Source: Gemmatimonadota bacterium (lineage in GTDB: Bacteria > GCA-2686955). Taken from it: a DNA stretch of 18,273 bases. This document shows, piece by piece, positions 7,239-14,448 of this stretch. The notes beneath the pieces were generated by a model, which was not told the origin of the DNA, searched no databases, and worked only from the letters and a program-made list of their open reading frames with translations. A program made the translations under genes and the position numbers. Where the stretch lies: NCBI GenBank assembly GCA_026991065.1, contig JALXCG010000503.1:1-18273 (forward strand), read 5' to 3'. Numbering within the stretch: position 1 is the first letter of the stretch; every line of letters starts with the position of its first letter.

Positions 7239-8296
7239 GGGCGCCGGATCCCCGGCATGCCGTCGTAGTAGTGCGAGGCCTGCGCCAGCGCCAACGCCCG
7301 ACGCTCCGCGGTCGTTCGACCGCGGGTTGCGATCTCGCTAAAGACGTTTAACTCCGGCAGAAAACGCGGCGGGGGTTTCTGGATCGCGATCTCCCGGGCG
7401 CGCCCCGCGAGCGCATCGACGTAGAAACCGTGAAAACGCTCGCCCAATTGGCTCATCCGGCCATCGGGAACCGGGTTATTGAAATCGATCGCCCACGGTT
7501 TTCCCTCCCGGTCGAGCATGAATTCAACCGAGTTCATCTCGTAGCCGAAGGCACGATTGATGATGCGGCAGGAATCGATCACCTCGCGCCGAGTCTCGGC
7601 ATCGAGAAAATCCTGCTCCGGCAGATACTCCGAGCGGTCACCGAAGCGGAAAACATATTTCATGGGTAGGATTTCGCGACCGATGCAGAGGCAGCGAATC
7701 TGCCACTCGTGAGGGGAATCGACCGCCGCCTGCACAGTCATCGAATCGTTCCCGGAGTTGTTGTAGGCCTCGAGCAGCTCCTGCATGTCGCGGCACTTGC
7801 TCACTCCCCAGGCACCCCGCCCTTCGGCCGGCTTCAAGTAGCAGGGGAAGCCGACCTTGCGCATCATCTCCTCCCAGCGGAACTCGCGATGAAAGCGAAA
7901 ATCGCTGGGAGTGAATCCAGGCGAGGAGCGGGGCGGCAGAATGAAGGTTGGGGGAACCCGCACGCCGAGTCGTCGCACGATCGAATACCCCACATCTTTG
8001 TGGGCGATGAAGAAGTGAAACGAGAGCGGATTGTTGATCACGTGAACACCGCGAAAGGCGTGGTTCATGAGGACCCCGCGGGCAATCGGCAGACGATGTG
8101 ATGCGCGGTCCACGACCAGGGAATAGTGGGTTTCGTAGTCGATATCGAACTCGGTGATCTCCATATGCTCGGCCACCAGCTCGACCTCCTCGCCGTGCCG
8201 ATCCAGCGCCGGCGGCTGGGCGTTGATCGCTTCGATCAACGCATCGCCGAGACCTTCGGAAAAATAGAGCAGACCGACATAGAACCGCCGCGCCAT
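7235..8296 (-). CDS. ATP-grasp family ligase
   Basis: A 353-residue protein, first of the four-gene operon. The ATG at 8296 is preceded by GGAG about eight bases upstream. Residues 1-95 form a preATP-grasp-like domain ending in HVINNPLSFHFFIAHKD. RLGVRVPPTFILPP leads into the ATP-grasp fold. GFPCYLKPAEGRGAWGV (149-165) carries the ATP-binding Lys155 and the glycine-rich loop. NSVEFMLDREGKPWAIDFNN (255-274) supplies Glu258 and the Asp271/Asn273 pair that bind Mg in this superfamily. Family members activate a carboxylate as acyl-phosphate and join it to an amine or other nucleophile. It is a stand-alone single-domain ligase, with no Mur-ligase half as in cyanophycin synthetase. The coupled S51-like and esterase genes suggest a small peptide-like or amino-acid conjugate, but the substrate cannot be read from the sequence. 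Confidence 0.82.
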   Translation of the reverse strand: MARRFYVGLLYFSEGLGDALIEAINAQPPALDRHGEEVELVAEHMEITEFDIDYETHYSLVVDRASHRLPIARGVLMNHAFRGVHVINNPLSFHFFIAHKDVGYSIVRRLGVRVPPTFILPPRSSPGFTPSDFRFHREFRWEEMMRKVGFPCYLKPAEGRGAWGVSKCRDMQELLEAYNNSGNDSMTVQAAVDSPHEWQIRCLCIGREILPMKYVFRFGDRSEYLPEQDFLDAETRREVIDSCRIINRAFGYEMNSVEFMLDREGKPWAIDFNNPVPDGRMSQLGERFHGFYVDALAGRAREIAIQKPPPRFLPELNVFSEIATRGRTTAERRALALAQASHYYDGMPGIRRP

Positions 8297-8339
8297 CGTC
8301 CATCTCCAGCAGTTTTGGTGCCCCTACCGCATAGCTCGC

Positions 8340-8390
8340 GGCCCGGCCGGGCCCAAGAGCAGCCGGCCCTCTCCGGCCGCTCGCCGGGCC
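8340..8390. repeat. Cluster of GC-rich palindromes between the lipoprotein and ATP-grasp genes
   Basis: Bases 8340-8353 are a perfect 14-bp palindrome (GGCCCGGCCGGGCC). GCCGGGCC at 8383-8390 can pair with its left half, and CGGCC/GGCCG near 8362-8377 can form an inner hairpin. The gap is 113 bases long. The structure could attenuate or end transcription of the upstream beta-helix/lipoprotein pair before the ATP-grasp operon, but no T-run follows on the minus strand. Confidence 0.4.
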
Positions 8391-8409
8391 AATTCAGCCG
8401 CGCCGCAGT

Positions 8410-8823
8410 TCAACCGCCGGGCGGATCATCGTAACCGTTGCCGCCCTGCCCAAGCGCATCATAACGAAATCCGCGGCCATCGATCTCCGCATCGTAGCGA
8501 GTCGGCTCTCCATCACGATCCCGATGAATCCTGGAAAAATGCACCCGGTATTCGTGGGCGCTGACGCTGAACCCCACCCGCCAGAGCGAATCCACGACCC
8601 AGCCACCAGCCCCCAGACGCTCGCTGAGTAACTGCCAATCGCCGGTGCCGTTTTCGTCCAGAAAAAACACATAGGGTTCATGCCGCTGGACCGACAGGCG
8701 CACCTGCAAGTTGCCCTCCGGAGCGCTGGGGTTGCCGCAAGCCGCAAGCCAAAACAGACCGCAGACCGTAACGGCAACCACTACTTCACGCCGTCCAACC
8801 AGAGAATCCAACCATCTCAACAT
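8410..8823 (-). CDS. Small secreted lipoprotein, unknown function
   Basis: A 137-residue protein with an N-terminal signal (VVVAVTVCGLFW) ending in the lipobox LAAC at about residues 26-29, so Cys29 should be lipidated and the protein anchored to a membrane. Residue 30 is Gly, which does not indicate inner-membrane retention. The mature part (QVRLSVQRHEPYVFFLDENG...) is rich in charged residues and predicted beta strands, and the C-terminus is Gly/Asp/Pro-rich (GQGGNGYDDPPGG). I do not recognise a family. The start at 8823 is 17 bases after the stop of the beta-helix gene, so the two are probably co-transcribed. No strong ribosome binding site precedes it, which fits translational coupling. 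Confidence 0.7.
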   Translation of the reverse strand: MLRWLDSLVGRREVVVAVTVCGLFWLAACGNPSAPEGNLQVRLSVQRHEPYVFFLDENGTGDWQLLSERLGAGGWVVDSLWRVGFSVSAHEYRVHFSRIHRDRDGEPTRYDAEIDGRGFRYDALGQGGNGYDDPPGG

Positions 8824-8840
8824 CGCCGAGTGAACCGCTC

Positions 8841-10319
8841 CTACTCCACAACTTGAATGGTGAAGTCGTCGTTGTCGACCAATTCACCACTGCGGTAGAT
8901 CCCGACCGCGACCCGATAGCCGCCCAGCGGAACCGTAAGGGGTACCTGCAAACCCACAGTGTAAGTGGATTGCGCCCCCGGCGCAAAGAGGATCGGCGCA
9001 CCGTCGTAGAGCGATTGCTGGGTTTCCGCCGGCCCGGTCACACTCAGGGCCGCCGAGTCAAAATCAAGACTGGAGTCGCAGGAGTTAGCCACTGTCGCCT
9101 TGAATACCAAGCGGTCGCCGCGGGGAATGGTTGCGGGATAGTCGCTCAGGGTAAGTTGCAGATCGCAGATGGCGGTGAACAGCTCATCCGCGCCGATGTC
9201 GATGCCGCTCCCCGCGGGCCGCGGATCCCCGTCGAAATCGATGCTCGGAGCAGTCATTGCGGTACCGCGGTCGACGCAGGGCGAGGTGGGCTGGATGTGA
9301 AAATCGCCCGTGGCCGGTGCCACGAAGCGCGGATCGTTCTGAATGTTACCCTGGCCGGAAAACCCGCCCTGGATATCGCAGTAATTGGCCGTCGGAGTGC
9401 CGGAGTAGACGTCGAATTCACCACCGGCATCGCCCCAGAAGATGCAGTTGACGAAGGTTGGCGAGGACTCCGAAAAGAACGCCCCGCCGCCCGAGGAGGA
9501 GACGATGTTGTTGGCGATCGTGCAGTTGCTGATTAGAGGATTGGACTGCGCCAAGGAGAACCCGCCACCGGCGGCGCCGCCGTCATTCTCGACGATCATG
9601 CAGTTGACGATGCTCGGGTTCGCGGCGGCACAGACGATGCCACCACCACCGGTGGAACCGTAATTGCCGCGGATGTCGCACTCATGAATCTGCGGCATGC
9701 AGTCGTTGCAGGTGATCCCTCCACCGAAAGCGGCGATGTTGTCGACAATGGTGCAGCGGGCGATCTCCATGGGAGCCAAGTGGCAATAGATTCCGCCGCC
9801 GCGAAACTCCACCTGGTTGTTCTGGATTTTGCAGTCGGTAACCAGGGGCGCGGAGTCCTTGGCATAGATCCCGCCGCCACCCCCGGCCGCATTGTTGCGA
9901 ATCAGGCAGTGTTCAATGGTGGGCGAGGAGTTGTCGCGGCAGGTCACGCCACCGGCGCGGTTGTTGGGATACCCCTCACCGAGCCCGCCCGTGATGGTCA
10001 GCCCCGCCAGGACACTCTGCCGGGTTTCCCCGCGGTGGAAATAGAAGACCGTTCCCGCCGCTTGCCCGTCGACCACCGTCGCCGCGACGACTTGCGGATT
10101 GGTTGGATCGGTGCCGGTGACGCGAATCGCCTTGCCCATGAAGTCGATCTGGTGTTCGAGATAGGTCCCCGGGTGCACCGCCACGACGTCTCCGGCGGAG
10201 GCCGCCGAGATCGCGCCTTGAATGGTAGCGACGTCCCCCGGGACGTTGATGGTCGTGGCCACGGCACTGCCGAAAAGCGCGAGTGCGGCACCGGCAAATA
10301 GGCTGGATCGAATTTGCAA
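8841..10319 (-). CDS. Secreted right-handed parallel beta-helix repeat protein
   Basis: A 492-residue protein starting at TTG (10319), supported by an AAGGGGG site five bases upstream and by the signal peptide that starts there (SSLFAGAALALFGSAVA). Residues 24-60 (INVPGDVATIQGAI, AGDVVAVHPGTYLEH) are the classic opening of pectate-lyase-like beta-helices. From about 115 to 316 the protein consists of rungs of 25-26 residues, each with a pattern like C-x-I-x-x-N followed by GGGI; the rung Cys are at 138, 163, 189, 214, 240, 266 and 292. NDPRFVAP, SPCVDRG and IDIGADE (to about 380) are the usual closing segment of this family. Residues 384-492 form an Ig-like beta domain (YPATIPRGDRLVFKATVANS). 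The product is extracellular or on the surface. No catalytic residues of a polysaccharide lyase could be identified, so binding or structure is as likely as enzyme activity. Nothing suggests a C-terminal sorting signal. Confidence 0.85.
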   Translation of the reverse strand: MQIRSSLFAGAALALFGSAVATTINVPGDVATIQGAISAASAGDVVAVHPGTYLEHQIDFMGKAIRVTGTDPTNPQVVAATVVDGQAAGTVFYFHRGETRQSVLAGLTITGGLGEGYPNNRAGGVTCRDNSSPTIEHCLIRNNAAGGGGGIYAKDSAPLVTDCKIQNNQVEFRGGGIYCHLAPMEIARCTIVDNIAAFGGGITCNDCMPQIHECDIRGNYGSTGGGGIVCAAANPSIVNCMIVENDGGAAGGGFSLAQSNPLISNCTIANNIVSSSGGGAFFSESSPTFVNCIFWGDAGGEFDVYSGTPTANYCDIQGGFSGQGNIQNDPRFVAPATGDFHIQPTSPCVDRGTAMTAPSIDFDGDPRPAGSGIDIGADELFTAICDLQLTLSDYPATIPRGDRLVFKATVANSCDSSLDFDSAALSVTGPAETQQSLYDGAPILFAPGAQSTYTVGLQVPLTVPLGGYRVAVGIYRSGELVDNDDFTIQVVE

Positions 10320-10324
10320 GTCGT

Positions 10325-10331
10325 CCCCCTT
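10325..10331 (-). promoter_or_regulatory. Ribosome binding site deciding the TTG start of the beta-helix gene
   Basis: Read on the minus strand this is AAGGGGG, five bases before TTG at 10319. No ATG or GTG in frame nearby gives a complete signal peptide, so TTG is preferred. Confidence 0.6.
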
Positions 10332-10494
10332 CGGGTGCTGGAAAGAAACGCGATTTTGAACTCAGGGTGAACGATAACCCGAATGTAGCGGAGCGAATAG
10401 AGGGCCGCGCGGAAAACGGGGTGCAATCTCTGCGATCGCGCGGAGTCTGCGACCTCGGGAGTGGACGCTGGCCGCGCAATTGGCCGATAATTGA

Positions 10495-11661
10495 ATGGGT
10501 GATCAATGCGCCCGAGGTGACCTCGCCACCTCTCTCTCCTCTCACCTTCTTTCGATTGATCCAAGCTTGAATCTCCTGGGCGAAAACTCCGGTGATCCTG
10601 AGCGCGCCGCGGCGCAGCGCATCAAGGGGCGCATTGTCGCCGGGCTGGCCGAAGACAATCTGCGCGGCCACGCACGGCCTTCCAGCGTCAAGCACACGGC
10701 GCGCTGCGGGGCAAAGGCCCGGCGGCGCCAGGCCCACTGGCTCGGGGCGAGCGGCGTGGTTCTTCTGCTGGTTTTGCTTGGCATCAACATGCTCGGGAAG
10801 AGCGCACCCGACTCCCCCCCGACCGAGTCACCGCACCCGCTATTGGTGCCCCCGGCGATGGCGCTCCCCACCCCGGCACCGCCGGCGGAAGAAGCTGAGC
10901 AGTTTCTGCGCGCCGAACGGCAGGTGCCGCTGGCGCAGCTTTTTCAACTGGGGGTCCGTCACATCGTTCTCGATCCGGGCCACGGCGGCCGCGATCCCGG
11001 CACCATCGGTCCGCGCACCGGCATCATGGAGAAGGAGATCACGCTCGACATCTGTCTCCAGGCAGCGGCCGAGCTGCGCGCCCGCAATGGGCAACTGAAA
11101 ATCGATCTCACCCGCACCGAGGACCGCGCCGTGGGGTTGCGGGAGCGCGCCCGTTTCGCCAATGAACGAGGCGCCGATCTCTTCGTCAGCGTGCACATCA
11201 ACTCCTTCGCCGGCGGCGACTACGGCGGCATCGAGACCTACTACCTGGGATTTCCCTCCGATCCCGATGCGGAAGCGGCGGCCAGCCGGGAGAATGTCGG
11301 CGGTACAGCCCGCATCGGCGAATTCGAGGCGCTCATCGCCCGTCTCGGCGCCACTCTTAAGGAGGAGGAGAGTGTGCATCTGGCGGAGCTGCTGCAGGCA
11401 CGTCTTTACGGCGGCATGCGCACCCTGCGCGGTCCCAAGGTCGGGGATTACGGCGTACGCCGCGCCCCCTTCCTGGTGCTGCTCGACAGCGAGATGCCCA
11501 GCGTTCTGGCGGAAGTCTCCCTGATCAACGACCCGGAAGAGGAGGTGCGCCTGACGCAGGCGACCTACCGCGGAGAGATCGCCCACCAGCTGGCGCTGGG
11601 GCTGGAAGACTACATCGCCGCCATCGACGACGCGGTAGAGGCTGCTCTTTCCGGCCGCTGA
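10495..11661 (+). CDS. N-acetylmuramoyl-L-alanine amidase (Amidase_3, AmiC-like)
   Basis: Up to 388 residues from ATG 10495. No ribosome binding site marks this start, and the first 80 residues are not conserved-looking, so a later TTG or GTG start is possible. A single transmembrane segment (WLGASGVVLLLVLLGINMLG, about 82-101) acts as signal anchor, followed by a Pro-rich linker. The catalytic domain begins with HIVLDPGHGGRDPGTIG (first zinc His). It continues with the zinc Glu in MEKEITLDI, the second zinc His in VSVHINSF and the catalytic Glu region AEVSLINDPEEE. It should cleave the lactoyl-Ala bond of peptidoglycan in the periplasm, as in daughter-cell separation or sporulation-type remodelling. 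GGIETYYLGFPSDPDAEAAA is an inserted loop near the active site typical of autoinhibited AmiC-like enzymes. It is transcribed divergently from the beta-helix gene. Confidence 0.88.
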   Translation: MGDQCARGDLATSLSSHLLSIDPSLNLLGENSGDPERAAAQRIKGRIVAGLAEDNLRGHARPSSVKHTARCGAKARRRQAHWLGASGVVLLLVLLGINMLGKSAPDSPPTESPHPLLVPPAMALPTPAPPAEEAEQFLRAERQVPLAQLFQLGVRHIVLDPGHGGRDPGTIGPRTGIMEKEITLDICLQAAAELRARNGQLKIDLTRTEDRAVGLRERARFANERGADLFVSVHINSFAGGDYGGIETYYLGFPSDPDAEAAASRENVGGTARIGEFEALIARLGATLKEEESVHLAELLQARLYGGMRTLRGPKVGDYGVRRAPFLVLLDSEMPSVLAEVSLINDPEEEVRLTQATYRGEIAHQLALGLEDYIAAIDDAVEAALSGR

Positions 11662-12002
11662 CGATTCCACAATCCTCCACCTGATCTTGCGACCTCGTTC
11701 CAGTGCGCCGGTTGTAGCGCTCTTTGGCCGTCAGCAAGGAACTGGCGAGTGAGGCGTATCTCAATACGCCGCAGGGAGTCAGTCCCGCGGCCAACGACGC
11801 AGATGGGGCCTTGATGGCGGATCGAGGTGATTTTTGCCCTGCCGTTGAACCAACAGGCGACATACAATCCGGGGCGAATGCCAGAAACACGGGGCCGCCA
11901 CGGCAGTAGGCTGGTACCGTGCTGCTCGAATCCGCATGTCTGAACTTCGCACCAAACATCCGCTCCCCAGTGGCAACGCTGCGGCTGGAGAAGGGACAAA
12001 AA
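11662..12002. other. Non-coding stretch with hairpins, possible structured or repeated element
   Basis: 341 bases between the amidase and the actin gene with no convincing coding frame on either strand. Bases 11753-11770 form a perfect 7-bp hairpin with a 4-base loop (GGCGTAT / ATACGCC). A second small stem follows (GGGA 11774-11777 with TCCC 11783-11786). The stretch from about 11728 to 11860 (TGGCGAGTGAGGCGTAT ... GCGGCCAACGACGCAGATGG ... GAGGTGATTTTTG) looks like the dispersed non-coding elements often seen in many genomes, but this is from memory of pattern, not a match. The last 20 bases hold the actin gene's ribosome binding site. No clear promoter was identified. Confidence 0.4.
11987..11996 (+). 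promoter_or_regulatory. Ribosome binding site deciding the GTG start of the MamK-like gene
   Basis: GGAGAAGGGA lies six bases before GTG at 12003. The frame is open further upstream to an ATG at 11919, but that one has no binding site and would add 28 residues unlike the family. Confidence 0.75.
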
Positions 12003-13043
12003 GTGGCGGCAAAAAAACGCAAGACCTCCGCTGATCTACTCGTGGGCATCGATCTGGGAACGGCGCGCAGCGCGGTTGTGACTTCCGCCGGCACGGCGAT
12101 GTGGGATCGCAGCCTGGTGGGGTGGCCCCGCGATCGGGTGGCCAAGAAGCTGATCGGCAAAAGTGTGGTAATCGGCAATGAATGTCTGCAGCATCGGCTG
12201 GCGCTGGATGTCACCCGGCCCCTGCGTGACGGGGTGATCCGCAAGAGCACCACGCGCGATGAAGCCGCGATCCATGCTCTGGCGGACCACCTGCTGGAGT
12301 TGGTCGGCGCCGACGATGACCAGCGGATCCTGGCAGTGATCGGCGCGCCGGCGGAGGCCAGCGCCTACAACAAGGCCCTGTTGAAAGACGCTTTCGCCGA
12401 ATTGGTCGATGCGGCGATGGTGGTCAGCGAACCTTTCACCGTGGCGTATGGCTTGGATCTGCTGATCGATGCGCTGGTGATCGATGTCGGCGCCGGAACG
12501 ATCGATCTCTGCATCATGCGGGGAACCGTGCCGGCGGCAGAGGATCAGCGAACCATTCCGCAGGCAGGGGATTTCATCGATCAGCAGTTCATGGAGCGGT
12601 TGCGGGCGCAGTATCCGCAAGCGCAGTTCACCCCCAGCATGGCGGTGCAGTGGAAAGAGGCGCACGCCTTTGTGGGTGATGCACACGCCGGTCCACTGGA
12701 GGTCTCCATGCCGGTGGCCGGAGCACCCAGGCAACACGACATCAGCGCGGCCCTGCGCGGGGCGTGCGAGAGTATTCTGCCGCACCTGCGCGAGGAGCTG
12801 CGCAGCCTGATCGCCGGCTTCGACCCGGAGTTCCAGGAACGGGTCCGGCAGAATGTGCTGCTGGCCGGCGGCGGGAGCCAGATCAAGGGGCTGGATGCCG
12901 CGGTGGAGGAGATGCTCGAAGAGCTTGGGGGCGGCCATGTGCGGGTGGTGGAGGATCCGCTCTTCGCGGGGGCCAATGGGGCTTTGGCGATCGCCCAGGA
13001 TACCGATCCCGAGGATTGGGACCGGCTGGAGCAGGCGAAGTAG
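12003..13043 (+). CDS. MamK-family actin-like filament protein
   Basis: A 346-residue protein from GTG 12003, the normal length for MamK (about 347-360). Actin-fold landmarks are phosphate loop 1 LVGIDLGTARSAVVTS (13-28), connecting segment AVIGAPAEAS..NK (111-124), catalytic-Glu loop VVSEPFTVAYGLD (Glu143), phosphate loop 2 VIDVGAGTIDLC (Asp161) and adenosine loop LLAGGGSQIKGL (286-297). Several segments look specific for MamK rather than MreB or ParM: LVGWPRD..AKKLIGK, RPLRDGVI, RGTVPAAEDQ, the AGDFIDQQF stretch, and an acidic DPEDWDRL tail. From memory, Glu143 and Asp161 carry the same numbers as ATPase residues mutated in magnetospirillar MamK. MamK polymerises with ATP to align magnetosomes. 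No magnetosome gene is in this window, so the cargo here is unknown. It sits between an amidase and convergent uppS and appears monocistronic. Confidence 0.85.
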   Translation: MAAKKRKTSADLLVGIDLGTARSAVVTSAGTAMWDRSLVGWPRDRVAKKLIGKSVVIGNECLQHRLALDVTRPLRDGVIRKSTTRDEAAIHALADHLLELVGADDDQRILAVIGAPAEASAYNKALLKDAFAELVDAAMVVSEPFTVAYGLDLLIDALVIDVGAGTIDLCIMRGTVPAAEDQRTIPQAGDFIDQQFMERLRAQYPQAQFTPSMAVQWKEAHAFVGDAHAGPLEVSMPVAGAPRQHDISAALRGACESILPHLREELRSLIAGFDPEFQERVRQNVLLAGGGSQIKGLDAAVEEMLEELGGGHVRVVEDPLFAGANGALAIAQDTDPEDWDRLEQAK

Positions 13044-13153
13044 TCGCGGCGAGACTGCGCGCAGAGTCCGGAGCGCCGGCGGCGCGGGGCCGCGCGCCCG
13101 GTTTGGACGCAGGTGCGCGGACTGGAGCCTGTGAGCTGGCCGGTTTGGGTTCA

Positions 13154-13180
13154 CGTGAGGCTGCCGGCGGCGGCCTCACG
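13154..13180. other. Strong hairpin in the convergent gap between the actin gene and uppS
   Basis: An 11-bp stem with one G-T pair (CGTGAGGCTGC with GCGGCCTCACG) and a 5-base loop lies in the 253-base gap between two convergent genes. It is placed where a shared terminator would be, but neither side has a T-run, so termination is a guess. The rest of the gap shows no gene. Confidence 0.35.
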
Positions 13181-13296
13181 CCCTCTTCGGCGAGATCCCG
13201 GCGCGGAGTTGAGCACACTGCACCGAGGGAGTAAGCCCCGCGCGAGATGCGGCAGGGGCGGTGCACTCTTCCCGCAAAAGAGTCGACAGGTGAAGC

Positions 13297-14067
13297 TCAG
13301 CCGACTCGTTCACGCACCTGCTGCGGGATCACACCAAAGCGACGGTCACGCTGCTGGAAATCGCGGATGGCGCGAAAGAGATGCTCTTTGCGAAAATCGG
13401 GCCAGGGGATGTCGAGGAAGCAGAGTTCGGCGTAGGCGATCTGCCAGATCATGAAATTGGAGATCCGCTCTTCGCCGCTGGTGCGGATCACCAGGTCGGG
13501 TTCGGGGAGGTCATCGATGTAGAGGTGACGGGTGATCAACTCCTCGGTGATCTCTTCGGGTTGCAGGTGGCCGCGGCGCACTTCGGCGGCGAGTCGGCGC
13601 ATGGCGTCGGTGAGTTCGCTGCGGCCGGAGTAGGAGAGGGCGAGATTCAAGCGCATGCCGCGGCAGTTCTCGGTCATCGCCATGGCGCGTTCGAGGGCCT
13701 TGCGCACGGTCGACGGGAGCTGATCGAGGCGGCCCATGGCGACCAGGCGGATGTCGTTTTCAACCATCTCGTCGACTTCGCGCACCAGGTAGTTGCGCAG
13801 CAGGCGCATGAGGCCGTTGATCTCGCGCGGCGGGCGGCCCCAGTTCTCGGTGGAGAAGGCGTAGAGGGTAAGGGCGTCGAGCTTGAGTTCAGCGCAGGTG
13901 GTGACCGCTTCCCGGACGGCGGTGACCCCTTCGCGATGCCCCATGAGGCGAGGCAGGGAGCGGCGGCGAGCCCAGCGGCCGTTGCCATCCATGATGATGG
14001 CGATGTGGCGCGGCAGCGGGCCGGTGGGAGGTGTGAGGTTCTGGCTGGAGCGGGGGGAATTCAACAT
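13297..14067 (-). CDS. uppS: Isoprenyl (undecaprenyl) diphosphate synthase
   Basis: A 256-residue cis-prenyltransferase starting at ATG 14067, with GAGGA about six bases upstream. Motifs in order: PRHIAIIMDGNGRWA (Asp27, the Mg-binding catalytic Asp), GHREGV, LTLYAFSTENWGRP, LNLALSYSGRSEL, and PEPDLVIRTSGEERISNFMIWQIAYAELCF near the C-terminus. All residues expected for diphosphate and Mg binding are present. It condenses isopentenyl-PP units onto farnesyl-PP to make the C55 carrier lipid for peptidoglycan and other envelope polymers, at the inner face of the cytoplasmic membrane. The start lies 31 bases after the winged-helix gene, so it may be the last gene of the minus-strand group 15675-13297. 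In many bacteria uppS is next to cdsA, dxr or frr; none is here. Confidence 0.96.
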   Translation of the reverse strand: MLNSPRSSQNLTPPTGPLPRHIAIIMDGNGRWARRRSLPRLMGHREGVTAVREAVTTCAELKLDALTLYAFSTENWGRPPREINGLMRLLRNYLVREVDEMVENDIRLVAMGRLDQLPSTVRKALERAMAMTENCRGMRLNLALSYSGRSELTDAMRRLAAEVRRGHLQPEEITEELITRHLYIDDLPEPDLVIRTSGEERISNFMIWQIAYAELCFLDIPWPDFRKEHLFRAIRDFQQRDRRFGVIPQQVRERVG

Positions 14068-14098
14068 TCGTCATCCTCGGCGGGTGCGGGGGGAAGAT

Positions 14099-14446
14099 CT
14101 ACTGGTCGCGGACGGCGTGGATCAGGGCTTCCATGTGATCCAGGTAGCGCTCCAGGGCTTGGCGCCCAGTGGCGGTGAGGAGAAAAATGCTATGTGGCAC
14201 ACGCGCTTTGAAAGTCTTGCGGCATTCGATGTAGCCGGCCTCTTCGAGCTTGCGCGCGTGGACACTGAGATTGCCGTCGGTCGTTTGCAGGAGGGACTTG
14301 AGTTCATTGAAAGAGAGCGGCTCGCTGACCGCAAGTGCACTCACCAGGCCCAGGCGGATGCGGCCGTGGATCAGGCGGTCCAGGGGCGGTGCCGGGGGAG
14401 GAAGTTGCGGCGCCGGGGAGCCGGTTCGCTGATTCGGTTTGGCCAT
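14099..14446 (-). CDS. Winged-helix transcriptional regulator (HTH_34 / PadR-like)
   Basis: A 115-residue protein starting at ATG 14446 with GGAGG six bases upstream (14453-14457 on the plus strand); the longer open frame to 14656 is not needed. After a Pro-rich leader the domain reads DRLIHGRIRLGLVSALAV, LSFNELKSLLQTTDGNLSVHARKLEEAGYI (helix-turn-helix with the recognition helix around TTDGNLSVHARKL), then a wing (ECRKTFKARVPHSIFLLT) and a dimerisation-type helix (GRQALERYLDHMEALI). This is the stand-alone winged-helix type commonly encoded beside a small membrane protein, and the gene upstream, ending two bases before this start, is exactly such a protein. The regulator probably controls its own operon; ligand unknown. 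Confidence 0.85.
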   Translation of the reverse strand: MAKPNQRTGSPAPQLPPPAPPLDRLIHGRIRLGLVSALAVSEPLSFNELKSLLQTTDGNLSVHARKLEEAGYIECRKTFKARVPHSIFLLTATGRQALERYLDHMEALIHAVRDQ

Positions 14447-14448
14447 GC

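Noticed and set aside
6207-7268. Plus-strand open frame of 353 codons opposite the S51-like gene
   Set aside because: Low-complexity Gln/His/Arg-rich shadow; the real gene is overlapped at both ends by operon partners on the minus strand.
12003-13043. Alternative call as MreB
   Set aside because: Phosphate loops fit any bacterial actin, but the RGTVPAAEDQ stretch, the length and the acidic tail fit MamK better, and no mreC or mreD follows.
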